Assembly (NCBI RefSeq): GCF_022259695.1
Contig: NZ_CP092099.1
Coordinates: 3,494,001-3,558,000, forward strand
Length of the DNA: 64,000 nucleotides
Direction of reading: 5' to 3'
Origin: Flaviramulus sp. BrNp1-15
GTDB lineage: Bacteria > Bacteroidota > Bacteroidia > Flavobacteriales > Flavobacteriaceae
A program made the translations under genes and the position numbers. The notes beneath the pieces were generated by a model. The model was not told the origin of the DNA, made no database searches, and was given only the letters and a program-made list of their open reading frames with translations. Below, in pieces: positions 28,381 through 37,605 of the stretch (the first letter of the stretch is position 1; every line of letters starts with the position of its first letter).

Positions 28381-28394
28381 CGCAATCGATTGCG
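28381..28394. promoter_or_regulatory. LacI-family operator-like palindrome
   Basis: CGCAATCGATTGCG is a perfect 14-nt palindrome with the central CG and flanking A/T pattern of LacI-family operators. It lies in the 232-nt divergent region between the GapN-like gene and the double-DUF1080 gene, 85 nt before the latter. A TACATTTG (-7-like) occurs at 28424-28431. No LacI-family gene is in the window. Confidence 0.6.
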
Positions 28395-28479
28395 TATATT
28401 TTTTTTTACATGATATTTTTTAATACATTTGATTTTAGAGTTTTATTTTAACTTATTTTAAAACCTAAAAACTAACTAA

Positions 28480-29886
28480 ATGAAACAACTATCAGCAAGA
28501 CTGTTTTTTATCATTATTTTACTATTAATAAACCTAACAATTTTTCAAGTAAATGCGCAAACAAAACAAAACGAATGGAGTTCAATTTTTAATGGTAAAG
28601 ATTTAAAAGGTTGGAAGCAATTAAATGGAAATGCTCAATACAAAGTAGAAAATGGTGAAATTATTGGAATTTCAGAAACTAACACACCAAATAGTTTTTT
28701 ATGCTCTGAAACAAAATATGACAATTTTATTTTAGAATTTGATGTTTTATTAGACCCAACTCTTAACTCGGGTGTTCAGTTTCGATCAAATAGTCTTAAA
28801 GATTACAATAATGGTAGAGTTCATGGATATCAATTTGAGTTAGATCCTAGTGACCGTGCTTTTAGCGGAGGTATTTATGATGAAGCTAGACGAGGTTGGA
28901 TGTACCCTTTATCTATAAACCAAAAAGCACGTAAAGCTTTTAAAAACGGCGTTTGGAATAGATGCAGAATAGAAGCAATTGGAAACCACATTAGAACTTG
29001 GATTAATGGAATACAGTGTGCAAATTTAATTGATAGTGAAACTGCTACAGGGTTTATTGCTTTACAAGTACACAGTATTGGCTCTAAAAATGAAGACGCT
29101 GGTAAAGAAATTAGATGGAAAAATATTAGAATTAAAACCAATAACTTAGATGAAGAACTTTGGCCTTCAGATCCAGAAGTAAGAGAAATTAGTTATCTAA
29201 AAAACTCATTAACTAAAAACGAAATAAATAAAGGTTGGCGTTTACTTTGGGATGGCAAAACTAATAAAGGATGGAAAGGTGCAAAAATAGACCAATTTCC
29301 AAATTCTGGATGGGAAATAAAAGATGGAGAATTAACAATTTTAGCAACTGACGGAGGAGAATCTACTGGTCCTGGAGACATTATTACTATAAATACTTTC
29401 AGCAGTTTTGAGTTAGAATTAGAGTTTAAAATTACAGAAGGTGCTAATAGTGGCATTAAATACTTTGTTGATTCTGAATTAAACAAAGGCCCAGGCTCTG
29501 CTATTGGTTGTGAGTTTCAAATCTTAGACGATGAAAATCATCCAGACGCTAAAGCTGGCGTTAACGGCAACAGAACCGTAGGATCTTTATATGATTTAAT
29601 AGCGGCAGAAAATCTTTCAGTACATGGAAGAAGCAAACAATTTAAAGGTATTAATAGTTGGAATAAAGCAAGAATAGTTGTTAAAGGGTCTAAAGTTGAA
29701 CATTGGTTAAATAATGAAAAAGTAATAGAATACAATAGGCATTCACAAATGTTTATAGCACTCGTAGCATACAGTAAATACAAAAAATGGTCTGACTTTG
29801 GTCAATGGGCTAGCGGCCATATTTTACTTCAAGACCATGGAAATACCGTTCATTACAGAAGTATAAAAATTAGAGAATTTAATTAA
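28480..29886 (+). CDS. Secreted protein with two DUF1080 domains
   Basis: A 468-residue protein with a Sec signal peptide ending near VNAQ (residue 27). It holds two DUF1080/LamG-like domains in tandem: about 30-225 (WSSIFNGKDLKGWKQL, NSGVQFRSN) and about 245-468 (WRLLWDGKTNKGWKGA, NSGIKYFVD, ASGHILLQDHGNTVHYRSI). The second is closer to the lipoprotein at 14966 than to the first. It starts a three-gene plus-strand operon with two Tat-exported oxidoreductases. Confidence 0.88.
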   Translation: MKQLSARLFFIIILLLINLTIFQVNAQTKQNEWSSIFNGKDLKGWKQLNGNAQYKVENGEIIGISETNTPNSFLCSETKYDNFILEFDVLLDPTLNSGVQFRSNSLKDYNNGRVHGYQFELDPSDRAFSGGIYDEARRGWMYPLSINQKARKAFKNGVWNRCRIEAIGNHIRTWINGIQCANLIDSETATGFIALQVHSIGSKNEDAGKEIRWKNIRIKTNNLDEELWPSDPEVREISYLKNSLTKNEINKGWRLLWDGKTNKGWKGAKIDQFPNSGWEIKDGELTILATDGGESTGPGDIITINTFSSFELELEFKITEGANSGIKYFVDSELNKGPGSAIGCEFQILDDENHPDAKAGVNGNRTVGSLYDLIAAENLSVHGRSKQFKGINSWNKARIVVKGSKVEHWLNNEKVIEYNRHSQMFIALVAYSKYKKWSDFGQWASGHILLQDHGNTVHYRSIKIREFN

Positions 29887-29900
29887 AAAATAATTTTAAC

Positions 29901-31244
29901 ATGAGTTCAAATAGAAGAGATTTTATAAAAAAAGCAACAGCCGGTGCCGTTGGTGTAACATTAACTGGAGGTTTAACAAGTGCTTCTGCGATAAGTTATT
30001 CAAGAATTATTGGATCTAATGATAGAATTCAAGTTGCTATTCAAGGATTAGGCAGACGATGGGGTGCTTACATAGAAGCTATCTCAGATAAAACTAACAA
30101 TGTGGAACTCGTGTATTTATGCGATGTTATGAAAAGTCAGCGCGAAAAAGCAGCTAAGACCATCTCTAAGTCAATTAATTACAAGCCAAAATTAGAAAAT
30201 GATATTAGAGTTATTTTAGATGACAAAAAAATAGATGCCATATTTATGGCTACACCAGACCATTGGCATGCTCCAGGAGCATGTATGGCTATGCAAGCTA
30301 ACAAACATGTATATTTAGAAAAACCATGTAGCCATAATCCAAGAGAAGGAGAATTACTAATTGCATATCAAAAAAAATATGGTAAGCTTATACAAATGGG
30401 GAACCAACAACGATCATCAATAGAATCAGCATCTATTATTAAGGATATCCATGATGGTGTTATTGGAGATGCATATAAAGCAATTGCATTTTACACAAAT
30501 TCTAGAGGTGAAGTTCCAATTCCTAAAAAAGCAAATCCTCCTGAAGGTTTGGACTGGGACCTTTTTCAAGGTCCATCGCCCCGAAAAGATTATATGCATG
30601 ATACTTGGGATTATAATTGGCACTGGTACGGATGGGATTTTGGAACTGCAGAAACAGGAAATAATGCTACACACGAATTAGACATAGCACGTTGGGCACT
30701 GGGTGTAGATTATCCAGAACATGTAGATGTGTATTCAGGAAAATTTCAATATAAGAATGACGGCTGGGAAATGTATGACACTATGGAAGCTACATTTAAA
30801 TTTTCTAATAATAAAATTATTCAGTGGGATGGCCAAAGTAGAAATGGATACGATAAATATGGAGCTGGTAGAGGCACTATAATTTATGGATCTAAAGGAT
30901 CGGTTTTTATAGACAGAGAAGGCTATAAATTATTTGATTTAAAAGGTAATTTAATTAGAGACAAAAAAGGCGGTAGTGAAGATGGCTTAGCTCTAGGCGG
31001 TGGAGGAAATCTTTCAACAAGGCATTCAGTAAACTTTTTTCAAGCAATTAAAGAAAAAGAGCCTTTAACCTCTCCTATTGAACAAGGCGTTGTTAGCCAA
31101 ATGCTAACGCACTATGCAAATATTTCATCTAGAATAGGAAAATCGTTTGAAGTAGACGATCAAACAGGAACAATATACGATCGTGATGCTATGAAATTAT
31201 GGTCCAGAACTTATGAACCAGGTTGGGAGATTAAACCCGTTTAA
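29901..31244 (+). CDS. Gfo/Idh/MocA family oxidoreductase, Tat-exported
   Basis: A 447-residue protein beginning SSNRRDFIKKATAG, a Tat signal. The NAD fold is IQVAIQGLGRRWGAY and the active-site block VYLEKPCSHNPREGE. Paired His/Trp motifs PDHWHAPGACMAMQAN and DYNWHWYGWDFGTAETGNNATHEL (given in part) place it in the large exported branch found with DUF1080 genes. It starts 14 nt after the double-DUF1080 gene. Confidence 0.9.
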   Translation: MSSNRRDFIKKATAGAVGVTLTGGLTSASAISYSRIIGSNDRIQVAIQGLGRRWGAYIEAISDKTNNVELVYLCDVMKSQREKAAKTISKSINYKPKLENDIRVILDDKKIDAIFMATPDHWHAPGACMAMQANKHVYLEKPCSHNPREGELLIAYQKKYGKLIQMGNQQRSSIESASIIKDIHDGVIGDAYKAIAFYTNSRGEVPIPKKANPPEGLDWDLFQGPSPRKDYMHDTWDYNWHWYGWDFGTAETGNNATHELDIARWALGVDYPEHVDVYSGKFQYKNDGWEMYDTMEATFKFSNNKIIQWDGQSRNGYDKYGAGRGTIIYGSKGSVFIDREGYKLFDLKGNLIRDKKGGSEDGLALGGGGNLSTRHSVNFFQAIKEKEPLTSPIEQGVVSQMLTHYANISSRIGKSFEVDDQTGTIYDRDAMKLWSRTYEPGWEIKPV

Positions 31245-31311
31245 TCAGCAAAACAATAATTAATTTCACAAGTAGCAAGCAGTATATAATACTATTAAAA
31301 AATTATAGTAG

Positions 31312-32493
31312 ATGAAAAGAAGAGAGTTTATAACTAAAGGAGGGCTTGTAACAGCCGGTATAATTACAACCTCATCAACTTTAGGAGCATTATCTAAAAG
31401 ATTTAGTAGTAATAATATTGTTAATATTGGAATTATAGGCACTGGCAGTAGAGGTAGTGGACTCATTTCTGTTTTAAACAAAATTGAAGGTATAAATGTT
31501 TCTGCAATCTGTGATATTTTACCTTTTCAATTAGAAAAAGGTATTTCAAGAACTAAAAACAAAGTTAACACCTATAAGGATTACAAAAAATTATTAGAAA
31601 ACAAAGATGTAGATGCCGTATTAATAGCAACACCCTTTAGTTCACATTCAACAATAGCTATTGATGCTTTAGACGCAGGAAAACACGTTTACTGTGAAAA
31701 GACTATGGCAAAAGGTTTTACTGAAATTGATAATCTTGTAGAGAAAGTAGCTTATTCTAAATTGATTTTTCAAACGGGGCACCAATATCATAGTTCTAAA
31801 CTATACAGTCATGTTGTGAACCTAATAAAAAAGGGAGAAATTGGTCAAATATCTTCCTTTGAATGTCAATGGAATAGAAATGGAGATTGGAGAAGACCTG
31901 TTCCAAATCCTTCATTGGAACGTGCAATAAACTGGAGAATGTATCGGGAATACTCAGGTGGATTAGTAGCAGAATTATGCTCACATCAAATAGATTTTGT
32001 GTATTGGGTTTTAGGTGAAAATCCAAAAAAAATAATGGGAACTGGTGGTGTTGACTTTTGGAAAGATGGCAGAGAAACATTTGACAATATTCATTTAATC
32101 TTTGAATACCCTAGTGGTGTAAAAGCGAAATTCACATGCTTAACCAATAACTCTCTAGGCGATTATCAAATAAAAGTACATGGAAGTAAAGGCACTATAC
32201 TACTAGATTACAATAATGCATGGATTTATCATGAAAAAGGATTTAAAAAAGAAATAACAGATGTAGATGGTGTTTCTGGAGCAACGGCTAACGCATATTT
32301 ACAAGGCAAAGGTTATCCTATTGAAATATCTCATTTAGACCCAACTAAACAAGCTTTAGTTGATTTTAGAGATTCTATTATAGAAAACAAAGAACCTATT
32401 TCAAATGTATATACAGGAGCAGATACGGCAAGATCTGTTCAATTATCTTTAGATGCTATGTACAATCAAAATATTCAATATTGGAAAAAATAA
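31312..32493 (+). CDS. Gfo/Idh/MocA family oxidoreductase, Tat-exported
   Basis: A 393-residue protein beginning MKRREFITKGGLVT, a Tat signal. NIGIIGTGSRGSGL is the NAD fold and VYCEKTMAKGFTEI the active-site block, with Thr replacing the usual Pro after Glu-Lys. LVAELCSHQIDFVYWVLGE supplies the C-domain His. It ends the sugar island and converges with ilvA at a 10-nt gap without an obvious terminator. Confidence 0.88.
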   Translation: MKRREFITKGGLVTAGIITTSSTLGALSKRFSSNNIVNIGIIGTGSRGSGLISVLNKIEGINVSAICDILPFQLEKGISRTKNKVNTYKDYKKLLENKDVDAVLIATPFSSHSTIAIDALDAGKHVYCEKTMAKGFTEIDNLVEKVAYSKLIFQTGHQYHSSKLYSHVVNLIKKGEIGQISSFECQWNRNGDWRRPVPNPSLERAINWRMYREYSGGLVAELCSHQIDFVYWVLGENPKKIMGTGGVDFWKDGRETFDNIHLIFEYPSGVKAKFTCLTNNSLGDYQIKVHGSKGTILLDYNNAWIYHEKGFKKEITDVDGVSGATANAYLQGKGYPIEISHLDPTKQALVDFRDSIIENKEPISNVYTGADTARSVQLSLDAMYNQNIQYWKK

Positions 32494-32503
32494 ATTATCA
32501 GCC

Positions 32504-33769
32504 TTAAACCAAAAACTCAAACAAATCTGGTTTGTCATTTAGATAATCACCATAAAAATTACGCTCCTTCATACGATCTATTAAAGGCTTTAAATCATAA
32601 GCCGATTTTAATTGAACTCCAACCACAGCTGAACCATTTTCTCGATTCGTCTTTTTAGCATACTGAAAGTAAGTAACATCATCGTTTTCGCCTAAAATAT
32701 CAACCACAAACTCTTTTAGCGCTCCTGCCCGTTGAGGGAAATTTATAATAAAATAATGCTTTAAATTAGCGTATAGTAAAGCACGTTCTTTTATTTCTGG
32801 AGTACGTGTAATATCATTATTACTCCCACTTACAACACAAACTACATTTTTACCTTTTATTTCATCGGCATAAAAATCTAGTGCAGATATACTTAATGCT
32901 CCAGCAGGCTCTACCACTATAGCATCTTTATTATAAAGTTCTAAAATAGTTTCGCAAACTTTACCTTCTGGCACTGTTAACATCGCATGTAAATTTGCTT
33001 TACAAATTTCAAAATTTAAATCGCCCACACGTTTTACAGCAGCACCATCAATAAATTTTTCGATATGGTCTAACTCTGTGTTTTTGTTGTTTTTTATTGA
33101 AACCGTCATTGATGGAGCACCTTCTGGCTCTACACCAATAATTTTTGTATTTGGTGACAATGTTTTAAAAACAGTTGATAAACCCGCTGCTAAACCTCCA
33201 CCACCAACAGCAATAAAAACATAATCGATAGGAACATCACTTTGTTCTAAAATCTCTAAGCCTATAGTTGCTTGTCCTTCAATAACCTTTTCATCATTAA
33301 AAGGATGTATAAATGTTTTTTTTAGCTGATTACACTCTAACATAGCAGCGTGATAAGCATCATCATACGTATCACCTACTAATTTAATTTCAATATAATC
33401 TTCGCCAAACATTTTAACTTGCTCTACTTTTTGATTTGGTGTTGGTGCAGGTATATAAATAGTGCCTTTTATTTTTAATAATTTACACGATAGGGCAACA
33501 CCTTGGGCATGATTACCAGCACTTGCACAAACGACTCCATTTGCAGATTCTTTTGTAGTTAGTGAGCTTATTTTGTTATAAGCTCCTCTAATTTTATAAG
33601 AACGTACTTGCTGCAAGTCTTCGCGCTTTAAAAGAATATTAGCATTAAATTGTTTTGAATATCTTATGCTATGGCTTAAAGGCGTAACTGCCGATACTTT
33701 TTTAATGGTATCGGCAGCTACTTTAATATTATCTATACTAGGAAAATATGTTTTGTTTTCCTTATTCAT
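32504..33769 (-). CDS. ilvA: Threonine dehydratase, biosynthetic type
   Basis: A 421-residue PLP enzyme that deaminates threonine to 2-oxobutyrate for isoleucine synthesis. The PLP lysine is in QQVRSYKIRGAYNK (near residue 60) and the glycine-rich phosphate loop in VAVGGGGLAAGL. A single C-terminal ACT-like regulatory region (about 335-421) contains FPQRAGALKEFV, so feedback by isoleucine is plausible. It is the last gene of the ilvD-B-N-C-A operon. Confidence 0.95.
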   Translation of the reverse strand: MNKENKTYFPSIDNIKVAADTIKKVSAVTPLSHSIRYSKQFNANILLKREDLQQVRSYKIRGAYNKISSLTTKESANGVVCASAGNHAQGVALSCKLLKIKGTIYIPAPTPNQKVEQVKMFGEDYIEIKLVGDTYDDAYHAAMLECNQLKKTFIHPFNDEKVIEGQATIGLEILEQSDVPIDYVFIAVGGGGLAAGLSTVFKTLSPNTKIIGVEPEGAPSMTVSIKNNKNTELDHIEKFIDGAAVKRVGDLNFEICKANLHAMLTVPEGKVCETILELYNKDAIVVEPAGALSISALDFYADEIKGKNVVCVVSGSNNDITRTPEIKERALLYANLKHYFIINFPQRAGALKEFVVDILGENDDVTYFQYAKKTNRENGSAVVGVQLKSAYDLKPLIDRMKERNFYGDYLNDKPDLFEFLV

Positions 33770-33780
33770 AAACTCTTTTT

Positions 33781-35256
33781 TTAAACTATAGGTTTCATAG
33801 CTGTCATTGATGCTCTTAAAAAAGATCCTATTTTTTCAACAGGATGTTCTCTTAAAGCCTTATTCACCTCTATTAATTTAGCATTATCAACACCTTTACC
33901 ATTGTCTTTAGCATATGCTTTACCTATAACATCGGTATCTATTTTGGTCATAAAATCTGCTAATAACGGTTTACAAGCATGATCGAACAAATAGCAACCA
34001 TACTCTGCAGTATCAGAGATTACACTATTCATTTCGTATAATTTACGTCTAGCAATAGTATTTGCAATAAGTGGTGTTTCGTGTAACGACTCATAGTATG
34101 CAGATTCATCAATAATTCCAGAATCTGTCATAGCTTCAAAAGCAAGTTCAACTCCTGCTCTTACCATGGCTACCATTAACACACCATTATCATAGTATTC
34201 TTGTTCTGAAATTTCAACATCTCCAGCTGGCGTTTTTTCGAAAGCCGTTTCAGCAGTTTCAGCTCTCCATCCTAATAAATCTTTATCATCATTAGCCCAA
34301 TCTTGCATCATTCCGCTAGAAAACTTACCTTCCATAATATCATCCATATGCTTTTGGAATAGCGGACGCATAATATCTTTTAATTCTTCAGAAAGTTCAA
34401 AAGCTTTAATCTTTGCTGGGTTTGATAAACGATCCATCATATTAGTAATACCACCATATTTAAGACCTTCTGTTACAGTTTCCCAACCATATTGAATTAA
34501 TTTTGAAGCATAACCTGCGCCAATGCCTTTTTCAATCATTTTATTAAAACAAAGAATAGACCCTGTTTGTAACAAACCACAAAGAATAGTTTGCTCACCC
34601 ATTAAATCAGACTTAACCTCAGCAACAAAAGATGATGCTAAAACACCAGCTCTATCTCCACCAGTTGCCGCAGCATAAGCTTTTGCTTGTGCCCAACCTT
34701 TTCCTTCTGGATCATTTTCTTCATGTACCGCAATAAGTGTTGGTACACCAAAACCTCTTTTATACTCTTCTCTAACTTCTGTTCCTGGGCATTTAGGTGC
34801 CACCATAATAACTGTTAAATCTTCACGTATTTGCATACCTTCTTCAACAATATTGAATCCGTGTGAATATGATAATGTTGCTCCTTTTTTCATTAAAGGC
34901 ATAACTGCTTTTACCACATTAGTATGTTGCTTATCTGGAGTTAAGTTTAATACTAAATCTGCTGATGGAATTAACTCTTCATAAGTTCCTACATTAAATC
35001 CGTTTTCGGTTGCATTAACATAAGATGCACGTTTTTCAGCAATGGCTTGCGGTCTTAAAGCATAAGAAATATTTAACCCAGAATCTCTCATGTTTAACCC
35101 TTGATTTAAACCTTGCGCTCCACAACCTACTACTACAATTTTTTTACCTTTTAATGCATTTACACCTTCTTCAAACTCTGAAGAGTCCATGAATCTACAC
35201 TTCGATAATTGATTTAACTTGTCTCTTAACGATAGTGTGTTAAAATAATTTCCCAT
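33781..35256 (-). CDS. ilvC: Ketol-acid reductoisomerase, class II (long form)
   Basis: A 491-residue enzyme that isomerises and reduces acetohydroxy acids with [25 protein letters not shown] is the Rossmann motif, followed by the basic [13 protein letters not shown] loop expected for [25 protein letters not shown] and duplicated C-terminal knot domains fit the E. coli-like class II rather than the 330-residue class I. It follows ilvN by 16 nt. Confidence 0.96.
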   Translation of the reverse strand: MGNYFNTLSLRDKLNQLSKCRFMDSSEFEEGVNALKGKKIVVVGCGAQGLNQGLNMRDSGLNISYALRPQAIAEKRASYVNATENGFNVGTYEELIPSADLVLNLTPDKQHTNVVKAVMPLMKKGATLSYSHGFNIVEEGMQIREDLTVIMVAPKCPGTEVREEYKRGFGVPTLIAVHEENDPEGKGWAQAKAYAAATGGDRAGVLASSFVAEVKSDLMGEQTILCGLLQTGSILCFNKMIEKGIGAGYASKLIQYGWETVTEGLKYGGITNMMDRLSNPAKIKAFELSEELKDIMRPLFQKHMDDIMEGKFSSGMMQDWANDDKDLLGWRAETAETAFEKTPAGDVEISEQEYYDNGVLMVAMVRAGVELAFEAMTDSGIIDESAYYESLHETPLIANTIARRKLYEMNSVISDTAEYGCYLFDHACKPLLADFMTKIDTDVIGKAYAKDNGKGVDNAKLIEVNKALREHPVEKIGSFLRASMTAMKPIV

Positions 35257-35272
35257 TTTTAATTATTAGTTA

Positions 35273-35806
35273 TTATTGGTTATTGAATGCTAATAGCATT
35301 TCTGTTACTTTCATTTCATCTTTAGTTACTGCTATGCGACCAGAACGCACAAATTGCATAATGCCAAAAACATTTAAATCTCTACGCAATGATTCAATTT
35401 CGTTTCTTCTTCCAGACTTTTCTAGTACAAAAAACTCTTTATTTACAGTAACTATTCTTGTATTACTTTCTTTAATTATATTCTGAATTTGAGGCTCTTC
35501 AAACAATAAAGCTGATTTTATTTTAAACATACCTGATTCCTGATAAATAGTTTCTTCATCTGTATGATAATAAGCTCGAATAACTTCCACTTGCTTTTCA
35601 AATTGACCTACAATCTTTTTAGCTTGAGTTTCTGAAATATTTACAACAATCACAAAACGATTAACACCTTCTATCTCTGACTGTGAAGTGGTTAAGCTTT
35701 CAATATTGATATGTCTACGTTGAAAAATTGCCGATATACGGTTTAGCAAACCGATGTTATTTTCGGTGTAAATGGATATGGTTAATGTTTTTATATCTTC
35801 TTTCAT
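35273..35806 (-). CDS. ilvN: Acetolactate synthase small subunit
   Basis: A 177-residue regulatory subunit. The N-terminal ACT domain reads TLTISIYTENNIGLLNRISAIF and continues with RRHINIESLTTS. A second ACT-like half covers about 90-177. It should bind valine and activate IlvB. It starts 12 nt after ilvB. Confidence 0.94.
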   Translation of the reverse strand: MKEDIKTLTISIYTENNIGLLNRISAIFQRRHINIESLTTSQSEIEGVNRFVIVVNISETQAKKIVGQFEKQVEVIRAYYHTDEETIYQESGMFKIKSALLFEEPQIQNIIKESNTRIVTVNKEFFVLEKSGRRNEIESLRRDLNVFGIMQFVRSGRIAVTKDEMKVTEMLLAFNNQ

Positions 35807-35818
35807 TTGATTTCTAAT

Positions 35819-37552
35819 TTAGCTTAAACGTACATCTGAAACCGATGCTCCCGAAGGAATCATTGGAAATACATTATCTTCTTTTTCTACACAAACCTCT
35901 AAGAAATAAGATTCTTTTGATGCAATCATTTCTTTTACTGCATCTGCTAATTCTTCTCGCTTAACAACTTTTCTGGCTTTAATATAATAGCCTTCTGCTA
36001 TGGCCACAAAATTAGGGTTTGTCATTTCTGTAGATGCGTATCGTTTGTCGAAAAATAGCTGTTGCCATTGACGCACCATTCCTAAAAATTCATTATTTAA
36101 AACCACAATTTTTACTGGTACTTGTTGTTGGAAAATGGTTCCTAATTCTTGAATAGTCATTTGGTAACCACCATCACCAATAATAGCAACCACTTCTCTT
36201 TCTGGTGCTGCCATTTTTGCACCAATAGCTGCTGGTAAAGCAAATCCCATTGTACCTAAACCGCCTGATGTGATATTACTTTTTGTAATATTAAAATCTG
36301 CATAACGACAAGCTATCATTTGGTGTTGTCCAACATCTGAAACGATTGCAGCATTACCTTTTGTTTCAATATTTATTTGCTTTAATACTTCTCCCATGGT
36401 TAACCCTTCTTTAGTTGGAGAAATATCATTCTTTATTACTTTTTCATATTCAACTTCATATAAATCTTTAAATTCTTGTAGCCAAGATTCGTGAGAATTT
36501 TTATTTAATAGTGGTAAAAGTTTAGCTAGACTATCTTTTGAATCACCAATAACAGCAACATCTGTTTTTACATTTTTGTCAATTTCTGCTGGATCAATAT
36601 CAAAATGGATAACTTTTGCTTGTTTTGCATACGTATCTAAACTTCCTGTAACACGATCATCAAAACGCATCCCAATAGCAATAAGCACATCACATTCGTT
36701 AGTTAACTTATTTGGCGCATAATTACCATGCATACCCACCATACCAATATTTAATGGATGTGATGTAGGAAGTGCAGAAGCCCCAAGAATTGTCCAAGCA
36801 GATGGAATACCTGCTTTTTCAATCACTGCTTTTAATTCTTTTTCAGCTTCTCCAAGAATAACACCTTGCCCCCAAACAATCATGGGTTTTTTAGCTGCAT
36901 TTATTAATTCTGCTGCAGCTTTAACTGCCTCTGGATTAGTTTTTGGCACTGGAATATAACTTCTAATGCCTGTACACTTTTCATATTTAAAATCAAACTC
37001 AGAAACTTGAGCATCTTTAGTAATATCTACTAAAACTGGTCCTGGACGACCGCTTTTTGCAATGTAAAATGCTTTAGCTAAAACTTCTGGAATTTCTGAA
37101 GCTTTAGTTACTTGATGATTCCATTTTGTAACCGGTGTTGAAATTCCAACGATATCGGTTTCTTGAAACGCATCACTTCCTAATAAATGAGAAAACACCT
37201 GTCCTGTGATACACACCATAGGTGTAGAATCTATTTGTGCATCTGCAATTCCTGTTATTAAGTTAGTAGCTCCTGGACCAGAAGTTGCCATAGCAACTCC
37301 TACTTTACCGGAAATACGAGCATAGCCTTGAGCAGCATGCGTAGCTCCTTGTTCGTGGCGCGTTAAGACATGATGAATTTTGTCTTGGTACTTGTATAAT
37401 TCATCATAAACAGGCATAATAGCTCCTCCTGGATATCCATAAAGAATATCTACGCCTTCTTCTATTAAACATCTAATAATAGCTTCACTACCTGTTATAC
37501 GTTCTGTTTTAGCTGCCACTTCTTTGGTTTTTTTTACTGTTTGTGTATCCAT
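35819..37552 (-). CDS. ilvB: Acetolactate synthase large subunit
   Basis: A 577-residue thiamine-diphosphate enzyme. The catalytic Glu lies in TRHEQGATHAAQGYAR (near residue 60). The FAD region is GMVGMHGNYAPN and the ThDP/Mg motif is GDGGYQMTIQELGTIFQQ. FLGMVRQWQQLF is typical of the acetohydroxy-acid branch. It makes acetolactate or acetohydroxybutyrate for valine, leucine and isoleucine. Confidence 0.96.
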   Translation of the reverse strand: MDTQTVKKTKEVAAKTERITGSEAIIRCLIEEGVDILYGYPGGAIMPVYDELYKYQDKIHHVLTRHEQGATHAAQGYARISGKVGVAMATSGPGATNLITGIADAQIDSTPMVCITGQVFSHLLGSDAFQETDIVGISTPVTKWNHQVTKASEIPEVLAKAFYIAKSGRPGPVLVDITKDAQVSEFDFKYEKCTGIRSYIPVPKTNPEAVKAAAELINAAKKPMIVWGQGVILGEAEKELKAVIEKAGIPSAWTILGASALPTSHPLNIGMVGMHGNYAPNKLTNECDVLIAIGMRFDDRVTGSLDTYAKQAKVIHFDIDPAEIDKNVKTDVAVIGDSKDSLAKLLPLLNKNSHESWLQEFKDLYEVEYEKVIKNDISPTKEGLTMGEVLKQINIETKGNAAIVSDVGQHQMIACRYADFNITKSNITSGGLGTMGFALPAAIGAKMAAPEREVVAIIGDGGYQMTIQELGTIFQQQVPVKIVVLNNEFLGMVRQWQQLFFDKRYASTEMTNPNFVAIAEGYYIKARKVVKREELADAVKEMIASKESYFLEVCVEKEDNVFPMIPSGASVSDVRLS

Positions 37553-37605
37553 AACTCACAATGTTTACGCCCTTTAAATTAAACTCGGGTGATGTATAAT
37601 TTGTT

